Of a stretch of 64,000 bases of DNA, positions 23,318 through 33,492 are shown one piece after another (position 1 is the first letter of the stretch; every line of letters starts with the position of its first letter). This DNA comes from Polynucleobacter acidiphobus (lineage in GTDB: Bacteria > Pseudomonadota > Gammaproteobacteria > Burkholderiales > Burkholderiaceae), in the NCBI RefSeq assembly GCF_003065385.1, contig NZ_CP023277.1, positions 1,580,564 through 1,644,563 of the forward strand. Reading direction: 5' to 3'. The notes beneath the pieces were generated by a model that saw only the letters and a program-made list of their open reading frames with translations, made no database searches and was not told the DNA's origin. The position numbers and the translations under genes are program-made.

Positions 23318-24352
23318 ATGCCACGCATCCTCGTTATCGCCCCACATTGGATTGGGGATGCGGTTATGTCCTTGCCGCTCATCACCCTCATTCATACCAA
23401 GTTTCCCAATTGCAGCATCGATGTCCTGTGCACCCCATGGGTAGGCCCTATCTATCGCGCCTGTCCTGCAGTTAAAACAATCATTGAGCGTGATTTTCAG
23501 CACGGCGCCCTGCAGTGGAGCTTACGACGATCGACCGCGCGCGAACTAAAGAATCAAGGTTATGACATAGCATTTGTTTTGCCAAACAGCATGAAGTCAG
23601 CACTTATTCCATGGCTTGCAGGCATCCCAAAACGGATTGGCTACCAAGGTGAGTTTCGCTTTGGCTTGATCAATGTTTCGCTGCCCAATCCATCACGCCA
23701 TGCGCGTACGCCCATGATGGAGCACTATGCAAAATTATTGGGTGGCGCGCTAGATCAAGCAAGCAATCTTCAAAATCTGCCATTCCCAAAATTAAGTATT
23801 GATCCAACTCTTGCCCAATGGGCAGCTAACAAGATCGATCAGATCGGCGGTAAGCCTCTTTATGTATTTGCTCCTGGCGCCGAATACGGCTCTGCAAAGC
23901 GCTGGCCAACAAGTCACTTTGCGCAATTGGCAAACCAGATTTTGGAGGGCAACCCCGACTCAAAAATTATTATTCTAGGCAGCCAAGCCGATCATGTGCT
24001 CGGCCAAGAAATTGTGCAATCTGCCAATCGATCTGATCGCATCCACAACTGGTGCGGTGCGATTCGCTTAGACCAATCGATGGCACTCATCGCACAATGC
24101 ACATCCCTCATCAGCAACGACTCGGGTCTTATGCATATTGGTGCAGCTCTCTCGATTCCACAAATTGCTATTTTTGGTTCGAGCAATCCCAAGCATACGC
24201 CGCCCTTATCCCAAAAAGCCCAAATTATCTGGCTCGGATTAGACTGCAGCCCCTGCTATCAACGCACCTGCCCACTTGGGCATCTCAATTGCCTCAATCA
24301 GATCGATTCGCAACGCGTCTACAGTATGCTTACACCATTAAAGGCCCAATAA
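23318..24352 (+). CDS. waaF: ADP-heptose:LPS heptosyltransferase II
   Basis: A GT9 glycosyltransferase adding the second L-glycero-D-manno-heptose to the lipopolysaccharide inner core at the cytoplasmic face of the inner membrane. The 344-residue protein shows MPRILVIAPHWIGDAVMSLPL, FAPGAEYGSAKRWP in the ADP-heptose site, and SNDSGLMHIGAAL, all typical of WaaF. A Cys-rich C-terminus (LDCSPCYQRTCPLGHLNCL) is a known WaaF feature. Confidence 0.92.
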   Translation: MPRILVIAPHWIGDAVMSLPLITLIHTKFPNCSIDVLCTPWVGPIYRACPAVKTIIERDFQHGALQWSLRRSTARELKNQGYDIAFVLPNSMKSALIPWLAGIPKRIGYQGEFRFGLINVSLPNPSRHARTPMMEHYAKLLGGALDQASNLQNLPFPKLSIDPTLAQWAANKIDQIGGKPLYVFAPGAEYGSAKRWPTSHFAQLANQILEGNPDSKIIILGSQADHVLGQEIVQSANRSDRIHNWCGAIRLDQSMALIAQCTSLISNDSGLMHIGAALSIPQIAIFGSSNPKHTPPLSQKAQIIWLGLDCSPCYQRTCPLGHLNCLNQIDSQRVYSMLTPLKAQ

Positions 24353-24359
24353 ATAGCTT

Positions 24360-24791
24360 ATGCCGCGCTTTGCACGACTCTTTCAGAACCCCGATGAGGT
24401 GATTGACGCCTGGCGTGAGACCCTGCGGCAAGGGGATGTCGAAGGAGCCCTTGCCTTGTGGCTCGATGACGACTCAATTACTTGTGTTCTACCAGAAGGT
24501 AATCGCTTAAGCGGTCATGCGGAGATTCGTGCGGGGCTCGAGCGGATGCTCGCAAGGCCTCTCTATTTAGAACCAATCGCTTGCATCGAGCACATCACCG
24601 TGAGTGCTGCAGTGTTTGATTCAATGGAAGCTGTCTATTTTAAGAATAAGCAAATCGAAGCCGACTTCATGATTAATATCACCTTGGTCCTCATGCAAGA
24701 CGGCAAAGGCTGGCGCATTGCCCATTTACATGCCAGTCGTTCGCACGATGATGACTTTGAGTTTCCGAGCGATCAGCACGAGCTGCACTAA
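24360..24791 (+). CDS. NTF2-like / SnoaL-fold protein (DUF4440 type)
   Basis: A 143-residue protein with the cone-shaped NTF2-like pattern: an N-terminal helix (VIDAWRETLRQGDVEGALAL), a strand with SITCVLPEGN, and late strands ending GWRIAHLHAS. Members include small enzymes and binding proteins, so no reaction can be assigned. It starts 7 bp after waaF and may be co-transcribed. Its last 4 bp overlap the convergent protease gene. Confidence 0.75.
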   Translation: MPRFARLFQNPDEVIDAWRETLRQGDVEGALALWLDDDSITCVLPEGNRLSGHAEIRAGLERMLARPLYLEPIACIEHITVSAAVFDSMEAVYFKNKQIEADFMINITLVLMQDGKGWRIAHLHASRSHDDDFEFPSDQHELH

Positions 24792-26440
24792 CTCTTTTTT
24801 TGCTCTTTCTGCTCTTCGCGGTATTGATTCTGAAACACGCGCAATCGCGCATCAATCACTGATCCCAGATAAAAGTCATTACCGGCGGCCGAGCGTGCAA
24901 TTTTGAGCTGCTCAATCGCTGATGGCCAAGCCCCTTCGGTGGCAAACTTCTCCGCAAGTGCGTAATGCCGCAAACCAATCTTTTTGTCTTGGTCATACGC
25001 ACGCGCCAATAAATCCCACCAGATCGTCTCATTCGGCTGTGCTTTAGTCTTGGCTCGCAACAGAGCAATCGCCTCATTAGCCCGACCCAAACGCAGTTCC
25101 GCATTGACCGTCGCCACCGCTGCAGAAAATGAGAATGGATCTGCCTTGGCCGCATTTTGGGCATACTGCAAAGCCTCTTCAGGTCTACCTCGGGCAAGCG
25201 CTAACTCAGATGCCGTGTAATCAAACGATAAACTCTGACGCTGCACAGGTGAACCGGGTGCCAAGACATTTTGTGCCACGGCCCTAGCCTTTTGTAAAAA
25301 ACCTTCAGCTTGATCAAAGCGCCCCTGGCGTTGAGCAACCAAAGCTAAGCCATAGAAGCCTTCCATTTGCTTTTCGGGGGCAGCTTGTTTACTCAAACTC
25401 TCAAATAAATTACGCAAATCAAATAAGCCACTGGTACTTCCACTCTGCTCGACGCGAGCTCTAGCTTTAATGAGATAAAACTCGAGCGCACTGGGTACCC
25501 GATTTTGTGCAACGGTCCTCGCCCGGTCTTGCATATCGGCAATTCGGTCGGTGGTTAAGGGATGGGTGCGCAAATACCCTGGCACACCACTATCCATGAT
25601 TCCATAAGCCTTTTGCAATCGCTGAAAGAATGCGGGTGCGCCATTCACATCGTAACCACTCGCTTGCAAGATCTGAAAACCAATGCGATCGGCTTCGCGT
25701 TCTGCATCCCGCGAGTACGAGAGTTGATTCTGAATCGCAAGCGCCTGACCGCCGGTGATCAGGCCAGCAGCAGCACCGGGATTACTAGCCGCTGCCAATG
25801 CTCCAAGCACAATGCCAGCTAAGGCAATGATGGAGTTCGTGCCCTGGCGCTCTAAAGAGCGCGCTAAGTGACGTTGCAATACATGACCAATCTCATGACC
25901 CATCACCGAAGCAACCTCTGAATCGGTCTCCGCAGCAATTAAGAGCCCCGTATGAAAACCAATAAATCCACCGGGTAATGCAAACGCATTAATCGATGGG
26001 TCTTTCACCGCAAATACCTCGTAGTCATACGCCGCGCTGCCTTGGGCATTCGCTCCACCGAGTTGCAAGCGTCGTGCCGCTTGCATCAGCCGCCGCTCCA
26101 TCGAATTAAGGTAATCGTAGATGGGCCAATCGTTTGAAAAATCCCGATCCCTACGAATCTCACGCATGATCTGCTCACCAATCTTGCGCTCATCTAAAGG
26201 GCTTAGAGCGTCCCCACCAGGATCGCCCATATCCGGCAAGACCAAGATGGGTTGGGATTGCAGGGTATTGCGGGAGGGTAAATTGGCTGAGCGTGCTTCC
26301 GGTGACTGAATCACCCGCCCAAGGTTCTCTTTGGCTGCGTTGTCTTGGGTGACCGATACCCCCGGCTGCTGTGCGAAGGAGGAGACACTTAAGACCCCGC
26401 TTAAGCACAAAGCAACGATTCGTTTTACTTGCTTCCCCAT
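24788..26440 (-). CDS. bepA: M48 family metalloprotease with TPR tail (BepA/YfgC-like)
   Basis: This is a periplasmic zinc protease and chaperone for outer-membrane protein assembly, judged by family. The 550-residue protein has a signal peptide ([20 protein letters not shown]), a catalytic HEIGH motif at residues 182-186, a downstream glutamate ligand region [11 protein letters not shown], the blocking-loop region [11 protein letters not shown], and a C-terminal half of TPR-like helices ([15 protein letters not shown] and similar). It is divergent from moaC, with 23 bp between the start codons. Confidence 0.88.
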   Translation of the reverse strand: MGKQVKRIVALCLSGVLSVSSFAQQPGVSVTQDNAAKENLGRVIQSPEARSANLPSRNTLQSQPILVLPDMGDPGGDALSPLDERKIGEQIMREIRRDRDFSNDWPIYDYLNSMERRLMQAARRLQLGGANAQGSAAYDYEVFAVKDPSINAFALPGGFIGFHTGLLIAAETDSEVASVMGHEIGHVLQRHLARSLERQGTNSIIALAGIVLGALAAASNPGAAAGLITGGQALAIQNQLSYSRDAEREADRIGFQILQASGYDVNGAPAFFQRLQKAYGIMDSGVPGYLRTHPLTTDRIADMQDRARTVAQNRVPSALEFYLIKARARVEQSGSTSGLFDLRNLFESLSKQAAPEKQMEGFYGLALVAQRQGRFDQAEGFLQKARAVAQNVLAPGSPVQRQSLSFDYTASELALARGRPEEALQYAQNAAKADPFSFSAAVATVNAELRLGRANEAIALLRAKTKAQPNETIWWDLLARAYDQDKKIGLRHYALAEKFATEGAWPSAIEQLKIARSAAGNDFYLGSVIDARLRVFQNQYREEQKEQKKS

Positions 26441-26463
26441 GCCTATATGGTAAAACCTCTTGT

Positions 26464-26940
26464 ATGAACAAACTGACGCATTTTGATTCCAGTGGCCAAG
26501 CGCATATGGTCGACGTTAGCGATAAAGCGTCTACCCACCGGGTAGCCATTGCGACTGGCTGTATTCAAATGAATCCTAACACCTATGAACTGATTGAGTC
26601 GGGTGGTCATAAAAAGGGGGATGTCCTAGGTATCGCCCGAATTGCCGGAATACAGGCGGCCAAGAAAACAGCTGATCTCATCCCTCTCTGCCATCCAATT
26701 GCACTCACCCATGTAAGCATTGAGTTCCGATCCGATCAATCCAGCCACGCGATTTATTGTCAAGCCAGAGCCGAGACCACAGGGCCCACTGGTGTTGAAA
26801 TGGAAGCGCTGACCGCCACCCAAATTGCCCTACTCACGATCTATGACATGTGCAAAGCCGTCGACCGTGGCATGGTCATGAGCGATATCAAATTACTTGA
26901 AAAGAGTGGTGGCAAATCAGGGGATTGGAAGGCGAGCTAA
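26464..26940 (+). CDS. moaC: Cyclic pyranopterin monophosphate synthase
   Basis: Acts with MoaA in the first stage of molybdenum cofactor synthesis. The 158-residue protein shows the family N-terminus [18 protein letters not shown], the [11 protein letters not shown] active-site motif, [30 protein letters not shown], and the C-terminal [14 protein letters not shown]. The ATG at 26464 gives the standard length; the longer open frame upstream is not conserved-looking. No other moa genes are in the window. Confidence 0.97.
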   Translation: MNKLTHFDSSGQAHMVDVSDKASTHRVAIATGCIQMNPNTYELIESGGHKKGDVLGIARIAGIQAAKKTADLIPLCHPIALTHVSIEFRSDQSSHAIYCQARAETTGPTGVEMEALTATQIALLTIYDMCKAVDRGMVMSDIKLLEKSGGKSGDWKAS

Positions 26941-26961
26941 GCGCTCGCCCCAACTAGACGA

Positions 26962-27465
26962 TTACTTACCCACGCGGCACTCAGCCGGCAAGAGCTTAGC
27001 GGGTAAGTTAGTTTGTTCCGATCGGCAGGACCAGCCACCCGACCAAGTAACTAAATTACTTTGTGACAGATCAATTGCGCGGGGTGAAGCAACATCTGGC
27101 TCATTGGTTGGAATCAAAATCAAACTGTTTTTGCCATCAGGCGCTACCGATGTTTGGTAATCAATGGCGATTGCCCCGCTTGGCAAGATCTCAATTTCTT
27201 TCACACTCCGCGTTGGGGTAAATGAAAAAGACTCTTGGGTAACCCGATCCATGGGGCTTGGTCCTTTGCTGGCGTATGCCTCGGTCACAGCCAATTTGGC
27301 ACTCGAAGCTAGATTTAGTCCTTCTACCACTCGGCCACGAGCAATGTAATCCTGATACTGCGGCACAGCAACGGCAACTAAGATGCCGATAATGGCCACC
27401 ACGACCATCACCTCAATTAATGTAAATCCCCGTTGATCGTCTTTGACTTCTTGATGTGTATGCAT
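26962..27465 (-). CDS. pilA: Type IV major pilin-like protein
   Basis: A 167-residue prepilin. The leader of 13 residues ends in Gly13 before FTLIEVMVVVAIIGILVAVAVP, with the conserved Glu at mature position 5. A C-terminal Cys pair (WSCRSEQ ... LPAEC) could form the D-region disulfide loop. Such pilins build type IVa pili for twitching, adhesion and DNA uptake. No assembly genes are adjacent, so whether it is the major pilin is inferred. Confidence 0.88.
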   Translation of the reverse strand: MHTHQEVKDDQRGFTLIEVMVVVAIIGILVAVAVPQYQDYIARGRVVEGLNLASSAKLAVTEAYASKGPSPMDRVTQESFSFTPTRSVKEIEILPSGAIAIDYQTSVAPDGKNSLILIPTNEPDVASPRAIDLSQSNLVTWSGGWSCRSEQTNLPAKLLPAECRVGK

Positions 27466-27562
27466 AAAAAATCCCCTCCTTGATGGACCTCTATCTTCGG
27501 ACAGAAATCCATCGCAGAGGGGTTTATTGGTTGTCAGTAATCCTTGATTTTAATATCAGTGC

Positions 27563-28270
27563 TTACGCAGCTTTGGATTTACTTTTAGCACGACGCTTCA
27601 TTAACTCACCAAAAGCCATCACAGCAACTGCGCCCGTGATACCAGCAATGGTGGAGTATCCGGCCATACCCTCGCCAAACTGCTTGACGATGGCAGGATC
27701 GGTCACCATCATGCCGCCAGCAATCCAGCCTAGAAGACCGGCACCCGCTGTCACAATCAATGGGAAGCGATCAATCAAGAACAAAACTACCTTACTACCA
27801 GCGATGATGATCGGCACAGAAACGATCAAGCCGAACACGACATAACCAATTTGATGGGATGCATCATCAACTTGTCCTGCGGCGCCAGCAATCGCCAATA
27901 CGTTATCCAAGCTCATCACGATATCGGCAACGATGATGGTCTTAATTGCAGCAAACAACTTATCTGGAGCATCTAAGTTGTGCTCTTCCTCATCGTGCTG
28001 AACCATCAACTTGTAACCAATCCACAAGAGTAATGCGCCACCAACGAGTTTTAAGAACGGGATTTGTAGTAAGGTCACTGCAAACGCGACCAAGATGACG
28101 CGCAGAATAATCGCACCAGCGGTACCGTAAATGATGCCCTTCTTACGCTGATTTGGATGCAAATTACGACAAGCCAATGCAATCACAACAGCATTATCAC
28201 CACCCAACAAAAGATCGATGATGATGATTTGAATCACGACCGACCAGTCAATCATTGCTAAAAATTCCAT
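27563..28270 (-). CDS. TerC/YjbE-family integral membrane protein
   Basis: A 235-residue membrane protein with about seven hydrophobic segments. The TerC pattern is clear: IIIDLLLGGDNAVVIALA near the N-terminus and ADIVMSLDNVLAIAGAA in the middle, each with the Asp-Asn pair inside a membrane segment. Members are linked to metal (often manganese) export and tellurium resistance. Downstream of sucD by 78 bp in the same direction. Confidence 0.88.
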   Translation of the reverse strand: MEFLAMIDWSVVIQIIIIDLLLGGDNAVVIALACRNLHPNQRKKGIIYGTAGAIILRVILVAFAVTLLQIPFLKLVGGALLLWIGYKLMVQHDEEEHNLDAPDKLFAAIKTIIVADIVMSLDNVLAIAGAAGQVDDASHQIGYVVFGLIVSVPIIIAGSKVVLFLIDRFPLIVTAGAGLLGWIAGGMMVTDPAIVKQFGEGMAGYSTIAGITGAVAVMAFGELMKRRAKSKSKAA

Positions 28271-28348
28271 GTCTTCCTCTAATAGTTATAACTACTTACC
28301 CAAACACTTCGTTTCAACATCGCCTGCCATTACAACTGAATTCACAAA

Positions 28349-29242
28349 CTAAATCATTGCTTTTAGTAAAGTCGCCATCTCAGAAGGGTTTTTGGTGACC
28401 TTAAAGCCACACTCTTCCATCACCGCTAATTTGGCATCCGCGGTATCAGCACCACCGGAAATCAACGCGCCCGCATGACCCATGCGCTTGCCTGGGGGCG
28501 CGGTCACACCCGCAATGAATCCCACAACAGGTTTTTTCATATTGGTCTTGCACCAACGTGCTGCCTCAACCTCATCCGGACCACCAATTTCGCCGATCAT
28601 AATGACCGCGTCTGTCTCAGGGTCTTCATTAAACATTTTCATCACATCAATATGCTTTAAGCCATTGATGGGATCTCCACCAATGCCAACTGCAGTTGAC
28701 TGGCCAAGCCCAATTGCAGATAACTGTCCCACAGCTTCATACGTTAGGGTGCCAGAGCGACTCACAACTCCAATGCGACCTTTGCGATGAATATGACCAG
28801 GCATGATGCCGATCTTGATTTCCTCAGGAGTAATCAAACCAGGGCAATTGGGGCCTAACAATAAGGTCTTCTTACCGCCCTTGGCTTCTTTTTGCAGCAT
28901 CTTGTTGCGAACTTCGAGCATGTCGCGCACTGGAATGCCTTCGGTGATACAAATGACTAAATCTAGATCGGCCTCAACCGCTTCCCAAATCGCTGCGGCA
29001 GCACCTGGAGGTGGAACATAGATCACCGAAACCGTAGCACCGGTTTCTTTGGCAGCATCTTTAACAGTTCCAAAGATCGGAATCCCAAAAATCGATTCGC
29101 CAGCTTTTTTAGGATTGACGCCAGCCACAAAGCAGTTTTTACCGTTTGCGTATTCTTGGCACTTCTCCGTATGAAACTGGCCGGTCTTGCCGGTAATCCC
29201 TTGGGTAATAACGCGTGTATTTTTATTAATCAAGATTGACAT
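28349..29242 (-). CDS. sucD: Succinyl-CoA ligase, alpha subunit
   Basis: The alpha subunit binds CoA and carries the phosphohistidine. The 297-residue protein starts MSILINKNTRVITQGITGKTGQFHTEKC, has GPNCPGLITPEE, GVVSRSGTLTYEA and the active-site His in KRMGHAGALISGG. It lies 27 bp after sucC. Together they convert succinyl-CoA to succinate with substrate-level phosphorylation in the TCA cycle. Confidence 0.97.
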   Translation of the reverse strand: MSILINKNTRVITQGITGKTGQFHTEKCQEYANGKNCFVAGVNPKKAGESIFGIPIFGTVKDAAKETGATVSVIYVPPPGAAAAIWEAVEADLDLVICITEGIPVRDMLEVRNKMLQKEAKGGKKTLLLGPNCPGLITPEEIKIGIMPGHIHRKGRIGVVSRSGTLTYEAVGQLSAIGLGQSTAVGIGGDPINGLKHIDVMKMFNEDPETDAVIMIGEIGGPDEVEAARWCKTNMKKPVVGFIAGVTAPPGKRMGHAGALISGGADTADAKLAVMEECGFKVTKNPSEMATLLKAMI

Positions 29243-29269
29243 AGTGATTTCCTCAAATTAGATGGTCGC

Positions 29270-30436
29270 TTACTTGCCTTGCACAGCCGCCACAACTTTT
29301 GTTGCCGCCTCAGCCATGGAATCAGCACTGATGATGGGTAATCCCGAGTCAGCCAAAATCTTTTTGCCTAACTCTTCGTTGGTCCCCTTCATCCGAACCA
29401 CCAAAGGAACAGATAAATTGACTGCTTTACACGCAGTCACTACGCCATCGGCAATCACATCGCAACGCATGATGCCGCCAAAAATATTGACCAAAATAGC
29501 TTTCACACTCTTGTTTTTGAGCATGATCTTGAACGCTTCAGTTACTTTCTCTGCCGTTGCGCCACCGCCTACATCTAAAAAGTTCGCTGGCTGGCCACCA
29601 AATAATTTGATGGTGTCCATCGTCGCCATCGCCAAGCCTGCGCCATTAACCAAACAACCAATATTGCCATCAAGGGAAATGTAGGCAAGATCAAATTTAG
29701 ATGCTTCAATTTCAGCAGGATCCTCTTCATCCACATCACGATAGGCCACGATCTCAGGATGGCGATACAGTGCATTTGAATCAAAGTTAAATTTCGCATC
29801 GAGAGCCTTGATATTTCCATTGCCCTCAAGAATGAGTGGATTAATTTCCACCAAAGATGCGTCGGTATCCCAATAGGTTTTGTAGAGATTTTTCAATACC
29901 TCACGAGCTTGGGCTTGTGAGCCCTCAGGAACACCGATACCTTTGCTGAGTTGATCGCACTGCGCATCGGTTAATCCAACTAATGGATCAACAAATACTT
30001 TAATAATTTTCTCAGGAGTCTTTTCTGCAACCTCTTCGATATCCATACCGCCCTCGCTCGAGGCCATCACGACCACTTTCTGGGTGGCGCGGTCGGTCAA
30101 AATTCCGAGGTAGTACTCTTTCTTAATATCAGCGCCGTCCTCAACTAATAAACGGCGTACTTTTTGTCCCTCGGGACCGGTCTGATGGGTTTTTAATTGC
30201 ATACCCAAGATTGCGCTGGCGTATTGCTTCACTTCATCCATGCTCTTGGCCACTTTCACACCGCCGCCTTTACCGCGACCGCCCGCATGAATTTGCGCTT
30301 TCACAACCCAAACTGGACCGCCTAACTTCTTCGCGGCTTCAATTGCCTCATCTATGCTAAACGCTGGAATACCATTGGGTACCGGTACATTAAATTGGCG
30401 CAGAATCTCTTTGCCTTGGTACTCATGAATTTTCAT
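29270..30436 (-). CDS. sucC: Succinyl-CoA ligase, beta subunit
   Basis: The beta subunit contains the ATP-grasp nucleotide site and the succinate site. The 388-residue protein begins [22 protein letters not shown], with [28 protein letters not shown], and [15 protein letters not shown]. It is first in the sucCD pair. A hairpin-rich leader with a possible FNR-type site precedes it. Confidence 0.97.
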   Translation of the reverse strand: MKIHEYQGKEILRQFNVPVPNGIPAFSIDEAIEAAKKLGGPVWVVKAQIHAGGRGKGGGVKVAKSMDEVKQYASAILGMQLKTHQTGPEGQKVRRLLVEDGADIKKEYYLGILTDRATQKVVVMASSEGGMDIEEVAEKTPEKIIKVFVDPLVGLTDAQCDQLSKGIGVPEGSQAQAREVLKNLYKTYWDTDASLVEINPLILEGNGNIKALDAKFNFDSNALYRHPEIVAYRDVDEEDPAEIEASKFDLAYISLDGNIGCLVNGAGLAMATMDTIKLFGGQPANFLDVGGGATAEKVTEAFKIMLKNKSVKAILVNIFGGIMRCDVIADGVVTACKAVNLSVPLVVRMKGTNEELGKKILADSGLPIISADSMAEAATKVVAAVQGK

Positions 30437-30508
30437 AACAGCTCCTGGAATGATTAAATTTCAACGCCAGCGTGAAAAGCTATTTTCCTTGATGGGGCCC
30501 TTGGGTCA

Positions 30509-30522
30509 TTGACCCAAATCAA
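30509..30522. promoter_or_regulatory. Possible FNR/ANR-type box upstream of sucC
   Basis: TTGACCCAAATCAA differs from the consensus TTGAT-N4-ATCAA at one position. It lies 73 bp before the sucC start codon, inside a larger inverted repeat (30487-30524). Oxygen-linked control of sucCD is plausible but not shown. Confidence 0.42.
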
Positions 30523-30588
30523 GGCAAAAAAGGCTTAATACGCCCTCAAAAGACCCATAAGTCTAACATTTTCACTGCACCAAATTGG

Positions 30589-31086
30589 CTATTTCGAGGG
30601 GGTTCGACCACTAATTAGTCGACTGACAAGCTCTGGATGAAAGCCTTTTGAAACCAAGAAGCGGTACTGCTTAGCACGCTCCTTTGGATCTGAGGAAATT
30701 TCACCAAATTTACGGGCCCACAAGGCCTGGGCACGCTCAAATTCGGAGGAACTTAGCTCATGACTTAGCTCTGAAATCATGCTGGGCTCAATTCCGGCCC
30801 GCTGCAACTCATCAGCCACACGGCGCAAACCGAAGCGCTGACTGCGCCGTCGCACGAGGGCCTGAGCATACCGCTCATCAGATAACCAACCCCGGGCCTC
30901 AAAGTCATTCAAAACTTGGGTAATTTGCTCTTCAAGGTCGGCAGGAGGACTGTCATCTGCCTGACTGGATAAGCGTAGTAACTTTTGCGCCAGCTCATGA
31001 CGGCTATATTCGCGTCGCGATAAAAGGCGCAAAGCCCGAGCTTTGAGACTCGGGCTTTGTTTAGAAGCGTGATCTGATCCTGGCAT
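30589..31086 (-). CDS. recX: Regulatory protein RecX
   Basis: RecX binds RecA filaments and limits their activity. The 165-residue protein shows the repeat-helix pattern of the family: ALRLLSRREYSRHELAQKLLR, FEARGWLSDERYAQALVRRRSQRFGLRRVADELQ, and RFLVSKGFHPELVSRLI. Its ATG overlaps the recA stop codon (TAATG), so translation is coupled. A 10-bp hairpin near its 5' end may reduce transcription past recA. Confidence 0.93.
   Translation of the reverse strand: MPGSDHASKQSPSLKARALRLLSRREYSRHELAQKLLRLSSQADDSPPADLEEQITQVLNDFEARGWLSDERYAQALVRRRSQRFGLRRVADELQRAGIEPSMISELSHELSSSEFERAQALWARKFGEISSDPKERAKQYRFLVSKGFHPELVSRLISGRTPSK
31031..31058 (-). promoter_or_regulatory. Hairpin early in recX, possible attenuator
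   Basis: AAAGCCCGAG and CTCGGGCTTT form a perfect 10-bp stem with an 8-base loop, starting 28 bases into recX on the transcribed strand. A short T-rich stretch (CTTTTA) follows a few bases later. In E. coli a terminator between recA and recX lowers recX levels; a similar role here is an inference. Confidence 0.5.
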
Positions 31087-32186
31087 TAAGCGCTCGCGGA
31101 TTCGATCTCCTCATCGTCTAGGGTCTCACTAATCAGGGTGCCGCCACTCTTAACACCGAGCTTTTGCCGAATCTTCGCTTCGATCTCCTTCGCAATCTCA
31201 GGATTCTCTTTTAAGAACTCGCGCACATTATCTTTACCCTGACCGATACGATCGCCGTTATAGCTATACCAAGCGCCCGACTTTTCAACGATCTCAGCCT
31301 CAACGCCCATATCGATAATTTCACCTTCGCGAGAAATGCCTGAGCCGTACATGATGTCAAAGATTGCTTCACGGAATGGTGGGGAAACCTTGTTCTTGAC
31401 AACCTTCACACGGGTTTCGTTGCCGATCACATCATCACCCTTTTTAATGCTACCAATCCGACGAATATCAAGACGCATGGAGGCATAGAACTTAAGGGCA
31501 TTTCCACCAGTCGTGGTTTCTGGCGAGCCAAACATCACACCAATCTTCATCCGAATTTGGTTAATGAATATCACCATGGAATTGGTACGCTTGATCGTGC
31601 CTGTTAATTTACGCAAGGCTTGGCTCATCAGTCGTGCCTGCAGGCCCGGTAATGAGTCCCCCATATCGCCTTCAATCTCAGCCTTTGGAACTAAGGCTGC
31701 GACCGAGTCGATCACGATTAAATCAATTGAACCTGAACGCACCAGCGCATCGGCAATTTCCAATGCCTGCTCACCGGTATCGGGTTGAGAGATTAATAGA
31801 TTGTTGACGTCCACGCCCAACTTAGCAGCGTACTGCACATCGAGCGCATGTTCGGCATCGATAAATGCGCAGGTGCCACCGAGCTTTTGCATCTCAGCAA
31901 CAGCATGCAGGGTTAATGTGGTTTTACCGGAGGACTCTGGGCCATAGATTTCAATGACGCGCCCACGCGCCAAACCACCGACGCCAAGAGCAATATCGAG
32001 CCCTAAGGAGCCACTTGATACCACCTGAATATCTTGATTAATTTCTGCGTCACCAAGACGCATGATCGAACCCTTACCAAACTGTTTTTCAATTTGAGCC
32101 AAGGCAGCCGTTAGTGCTTTTTGCTTCTCGCCACTCATCCCTGCAAACTCTGATGAGGCTGATTTTTTCTTGTCGTCCATGGCCAT
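31086..32186 (-). CDS. recA: Recombinase RecA
   Basis: The strand-exchange protein and SOS co-protease. The 366-residue protein has the Walker [18 protein letters not shown], Walker [20 protein letters not shown], loop L2 region around [23 protein letters not shown], and the C-terminal acidic tail. An E. coli-type LexA box lies about 60 bp upstream. Translationally coupled to recX. Confidence 0.99.
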   Translation of the reverse strand: MAMDDKKKSASSEFAGMSGEKQKALTAALAQIEKQFGKGSIMRLGDAEINQDIQVVSSGSLGLDIALGVGGLARGRVIEIYGPESSGKTTLTLHAVAEMQKLGGTCAFIDAEHALDVQYAAKLGVDVNNLLISQPDTGEQALEIADALVRSGSIDLIVIDSVAALVPKAEIEGDMGDSLPGLQARLMSQALRKLTGTIKRTNSMVIFINQIRMKIGVMFGSPETTTGGNALKFYASMRLDIRRIGSIKKGDDVIGNETRVKVVKNKVSPPFREAIFDIMYGSGISREGEIIDMGVEAEIVEKSGAWYSYNGDRIGQGKDNVREFLKENPEIAKEIEAKIRQKLGVKSGGTLISETLDDEEIESASA

Positions 32187-32246
32187 CCTTTTCTAGATAT
32201 CGGTTCGGTTTTGCTTGCTTAATTGCTGAAATTCATACTGTACGCT

Positions 32247-32266
32247 TACTGTATATAAAAACAGTA
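32247..32266 (-). promoter_or_regulatory. LexA-binding SOS box of recA
   Basis: TACTGTATATAAAAACAGTA is a near-perfect match to the gammaproteobacterial-type LexA consensus CTGT-N8-ACAG with the flanking TA pairs. It overlaps the core promoter, as expected for a repressor site. Confidence 0.93.
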
Positions 32267-32276
32267 TTGTTTGCAA
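32248..32276 (-). promoter_or_regulatory. recA promoter
   Basis: On the minus strand TTGCAA (32276-32271) is followed after 17 bases by TACAGT (32253-32248). The LexA box covers the spacer and -10 element, so repression would block polymerase directly. Confidence 0.6.
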
Positions 32277-32367
32277 GTGGGTATTTCTGATTTATTGGTG
32301 CGATTGGCTTGATATTTGGTTAAGTAAGTACTTGTTTACTTATAAGTATATGATTTATATATAAATA

Positions 32368-32904
32368 TTACTTTTCTTTAGCAAAGTGTAGAAATACCGG
32401 CATCGCCATTGCCCAAATAACAGCCAAGTAGATGAGAGCAAAAACCTGTGTCTCTGAGTTTGGCCAAGACGCTGCCCCAAGGCGCACTCCCGCTTCGTAG
32501 CACAGGGGCCCGGCAATCGCGCCCAATACCGCTGCCAAGCCATTTTTCCCTTGCAGCCAAGCCATCGACTCTTTCAGGGTGGTAGCAAAGACCAACCATA
32601 GCGCCCACATCCAAACCGGTGAAATTGCCGCAAATGGAAAATCCGATTCAAACCGAATCCAACCCAGTTGGACCAAAATCGTGTCAGCGATCAAGCCATA
32701 AATGAATACTTTGAGAAGCAGTTCATGTTCACTGCGGGCATTGCGATGTAACCAAAGATAAACCCCGATGCAAAGGAGTGCGATTGCAAGTGCTAAACCC
32801 AATTGATGGTGAGCAGCACCCAAGATGCAAGCAAACCAACCAAGCTGGAACAAAACAAAGTTCCAGATCTTGCGCCAAGTACCCCGAGTAATTGCTAAAT
32901 TCAC
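32368..32904 (-). CDS. DUF2878 family membrane protein
   Basis: A 178-residue inner-membrane protein with about five or six hydrophobic segments (WNFVLFQLGWFACILGAA; LGLALAIALLCIGVYLWL; VWMWALWLVFATTL; AAVLGAIAGPLCYEAGVRLGAA; FALIYLAVIWAMAMPVFL). The pattern fits DUF2878, whose function is unknown. The GTG at 32904 is taken as the start because it lies 10 bp past the stop of the DUF3833 gene and begins a family-like N-terminus; the open frame itself extends into that gene. It is last in a three-gene envelope set. Confidence 0.72.
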   Translation of the reverse strand: MNLAITRGTWRKIWNFVLFQLGWFACILGAAHHQLGLALAIALLCIGVYLWLHRNARSEHELLLKVFIYGLIADTILVQLGWIRFESDFPFAAISPVWMWALWLVFATTLKESMAWLQGKNGLAAVLGAIAGPLCYEAGVRLGAASWPNSETQVFALIYLAVIWAMAMPVFLHFAKEK

Positions 32905-32914
32905 AATCTTCAAT

Positions 32915-33472
32915 CTAGCGCTTATAGAAAGCCAAGGTAACTTCACCCAAATAAATACCAAACTTACTCATTTCGGCCTTATTGAGCATCACCTTATCGT
33001 CCATCAGATACATCCAATCATTAAATTGCACGTGATAGGTTTTACCGTCCACTGGCAAAGCCAAGGTGTAGCGCCAATTGAGCGCATTACCCGCTAACTC
33101 GCCTACCGCTTCGCCAATCACATCACTGGCTGTTCCACTATAACGGCCAGGGGCCACCTCGGTGAGTGTCCAAATGCGTTTTTGCTTAGTGCCATCGGAG
33201 TACACAAAATCTTCATCTAGAATGCCAACCTTTTTGCCATCCTTAACTTCCCATTTAGCTTTAATAATCACCTTAAAGCGTTTAACAACCTCGCCACTGC
33301 GATTGGTAAAGATTCCGTAGGCATCAATCTCACCGTTAAAGTAAGTGGCCAAATCCAATTTGGGGACCTCTTTGCTATACATTTGCACGCTTGGGCTTGA
33401 ACAAGAAACCAAACCAAGGGATAGAACAGAAATCAAAGAAATGGCTATTAGACGCTTGAGTCTAGTGAACAT
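32915..33472 (-). CDS. DUF3833 family lipoprotein
   Basis: A 185-residue protein with a lipoprotein signal ending in the lipobox LVSC. The mature part is beta-rich, with YFNGEIDAYGIFTNRSGEVVKRF, FVYSDGTKQKRIWTL and VQFNDWMYLMDDKVMLNKAEMSKFGIYLGEVTL, matching DUF3833. The function is unknown. It sits between a chalcone-isomerase-like gene and the DUF2878 gene, all in one direction. Confidence 0.82.
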   Translation of the reverse strand: MFTRLKRLIAISLISVLSLGLVSCSSPSVQMYSKEVPKLDLATYFNGEIDAYGIFTNRSGEVVKRFKVIIKAKWEVKDGKKVGILDEDFVYSDGTKQKRIWTLTEVAPGRYSGTASDVIGEAVGELAGNALNWRYTLALPVDGKTYHVQFNDWMYLMDDKVMLNKAEMSKFGIYLGEVTLAFYKR

Positions 33473-33492
33473 AGTGAGCACCAAGTGAAGAA

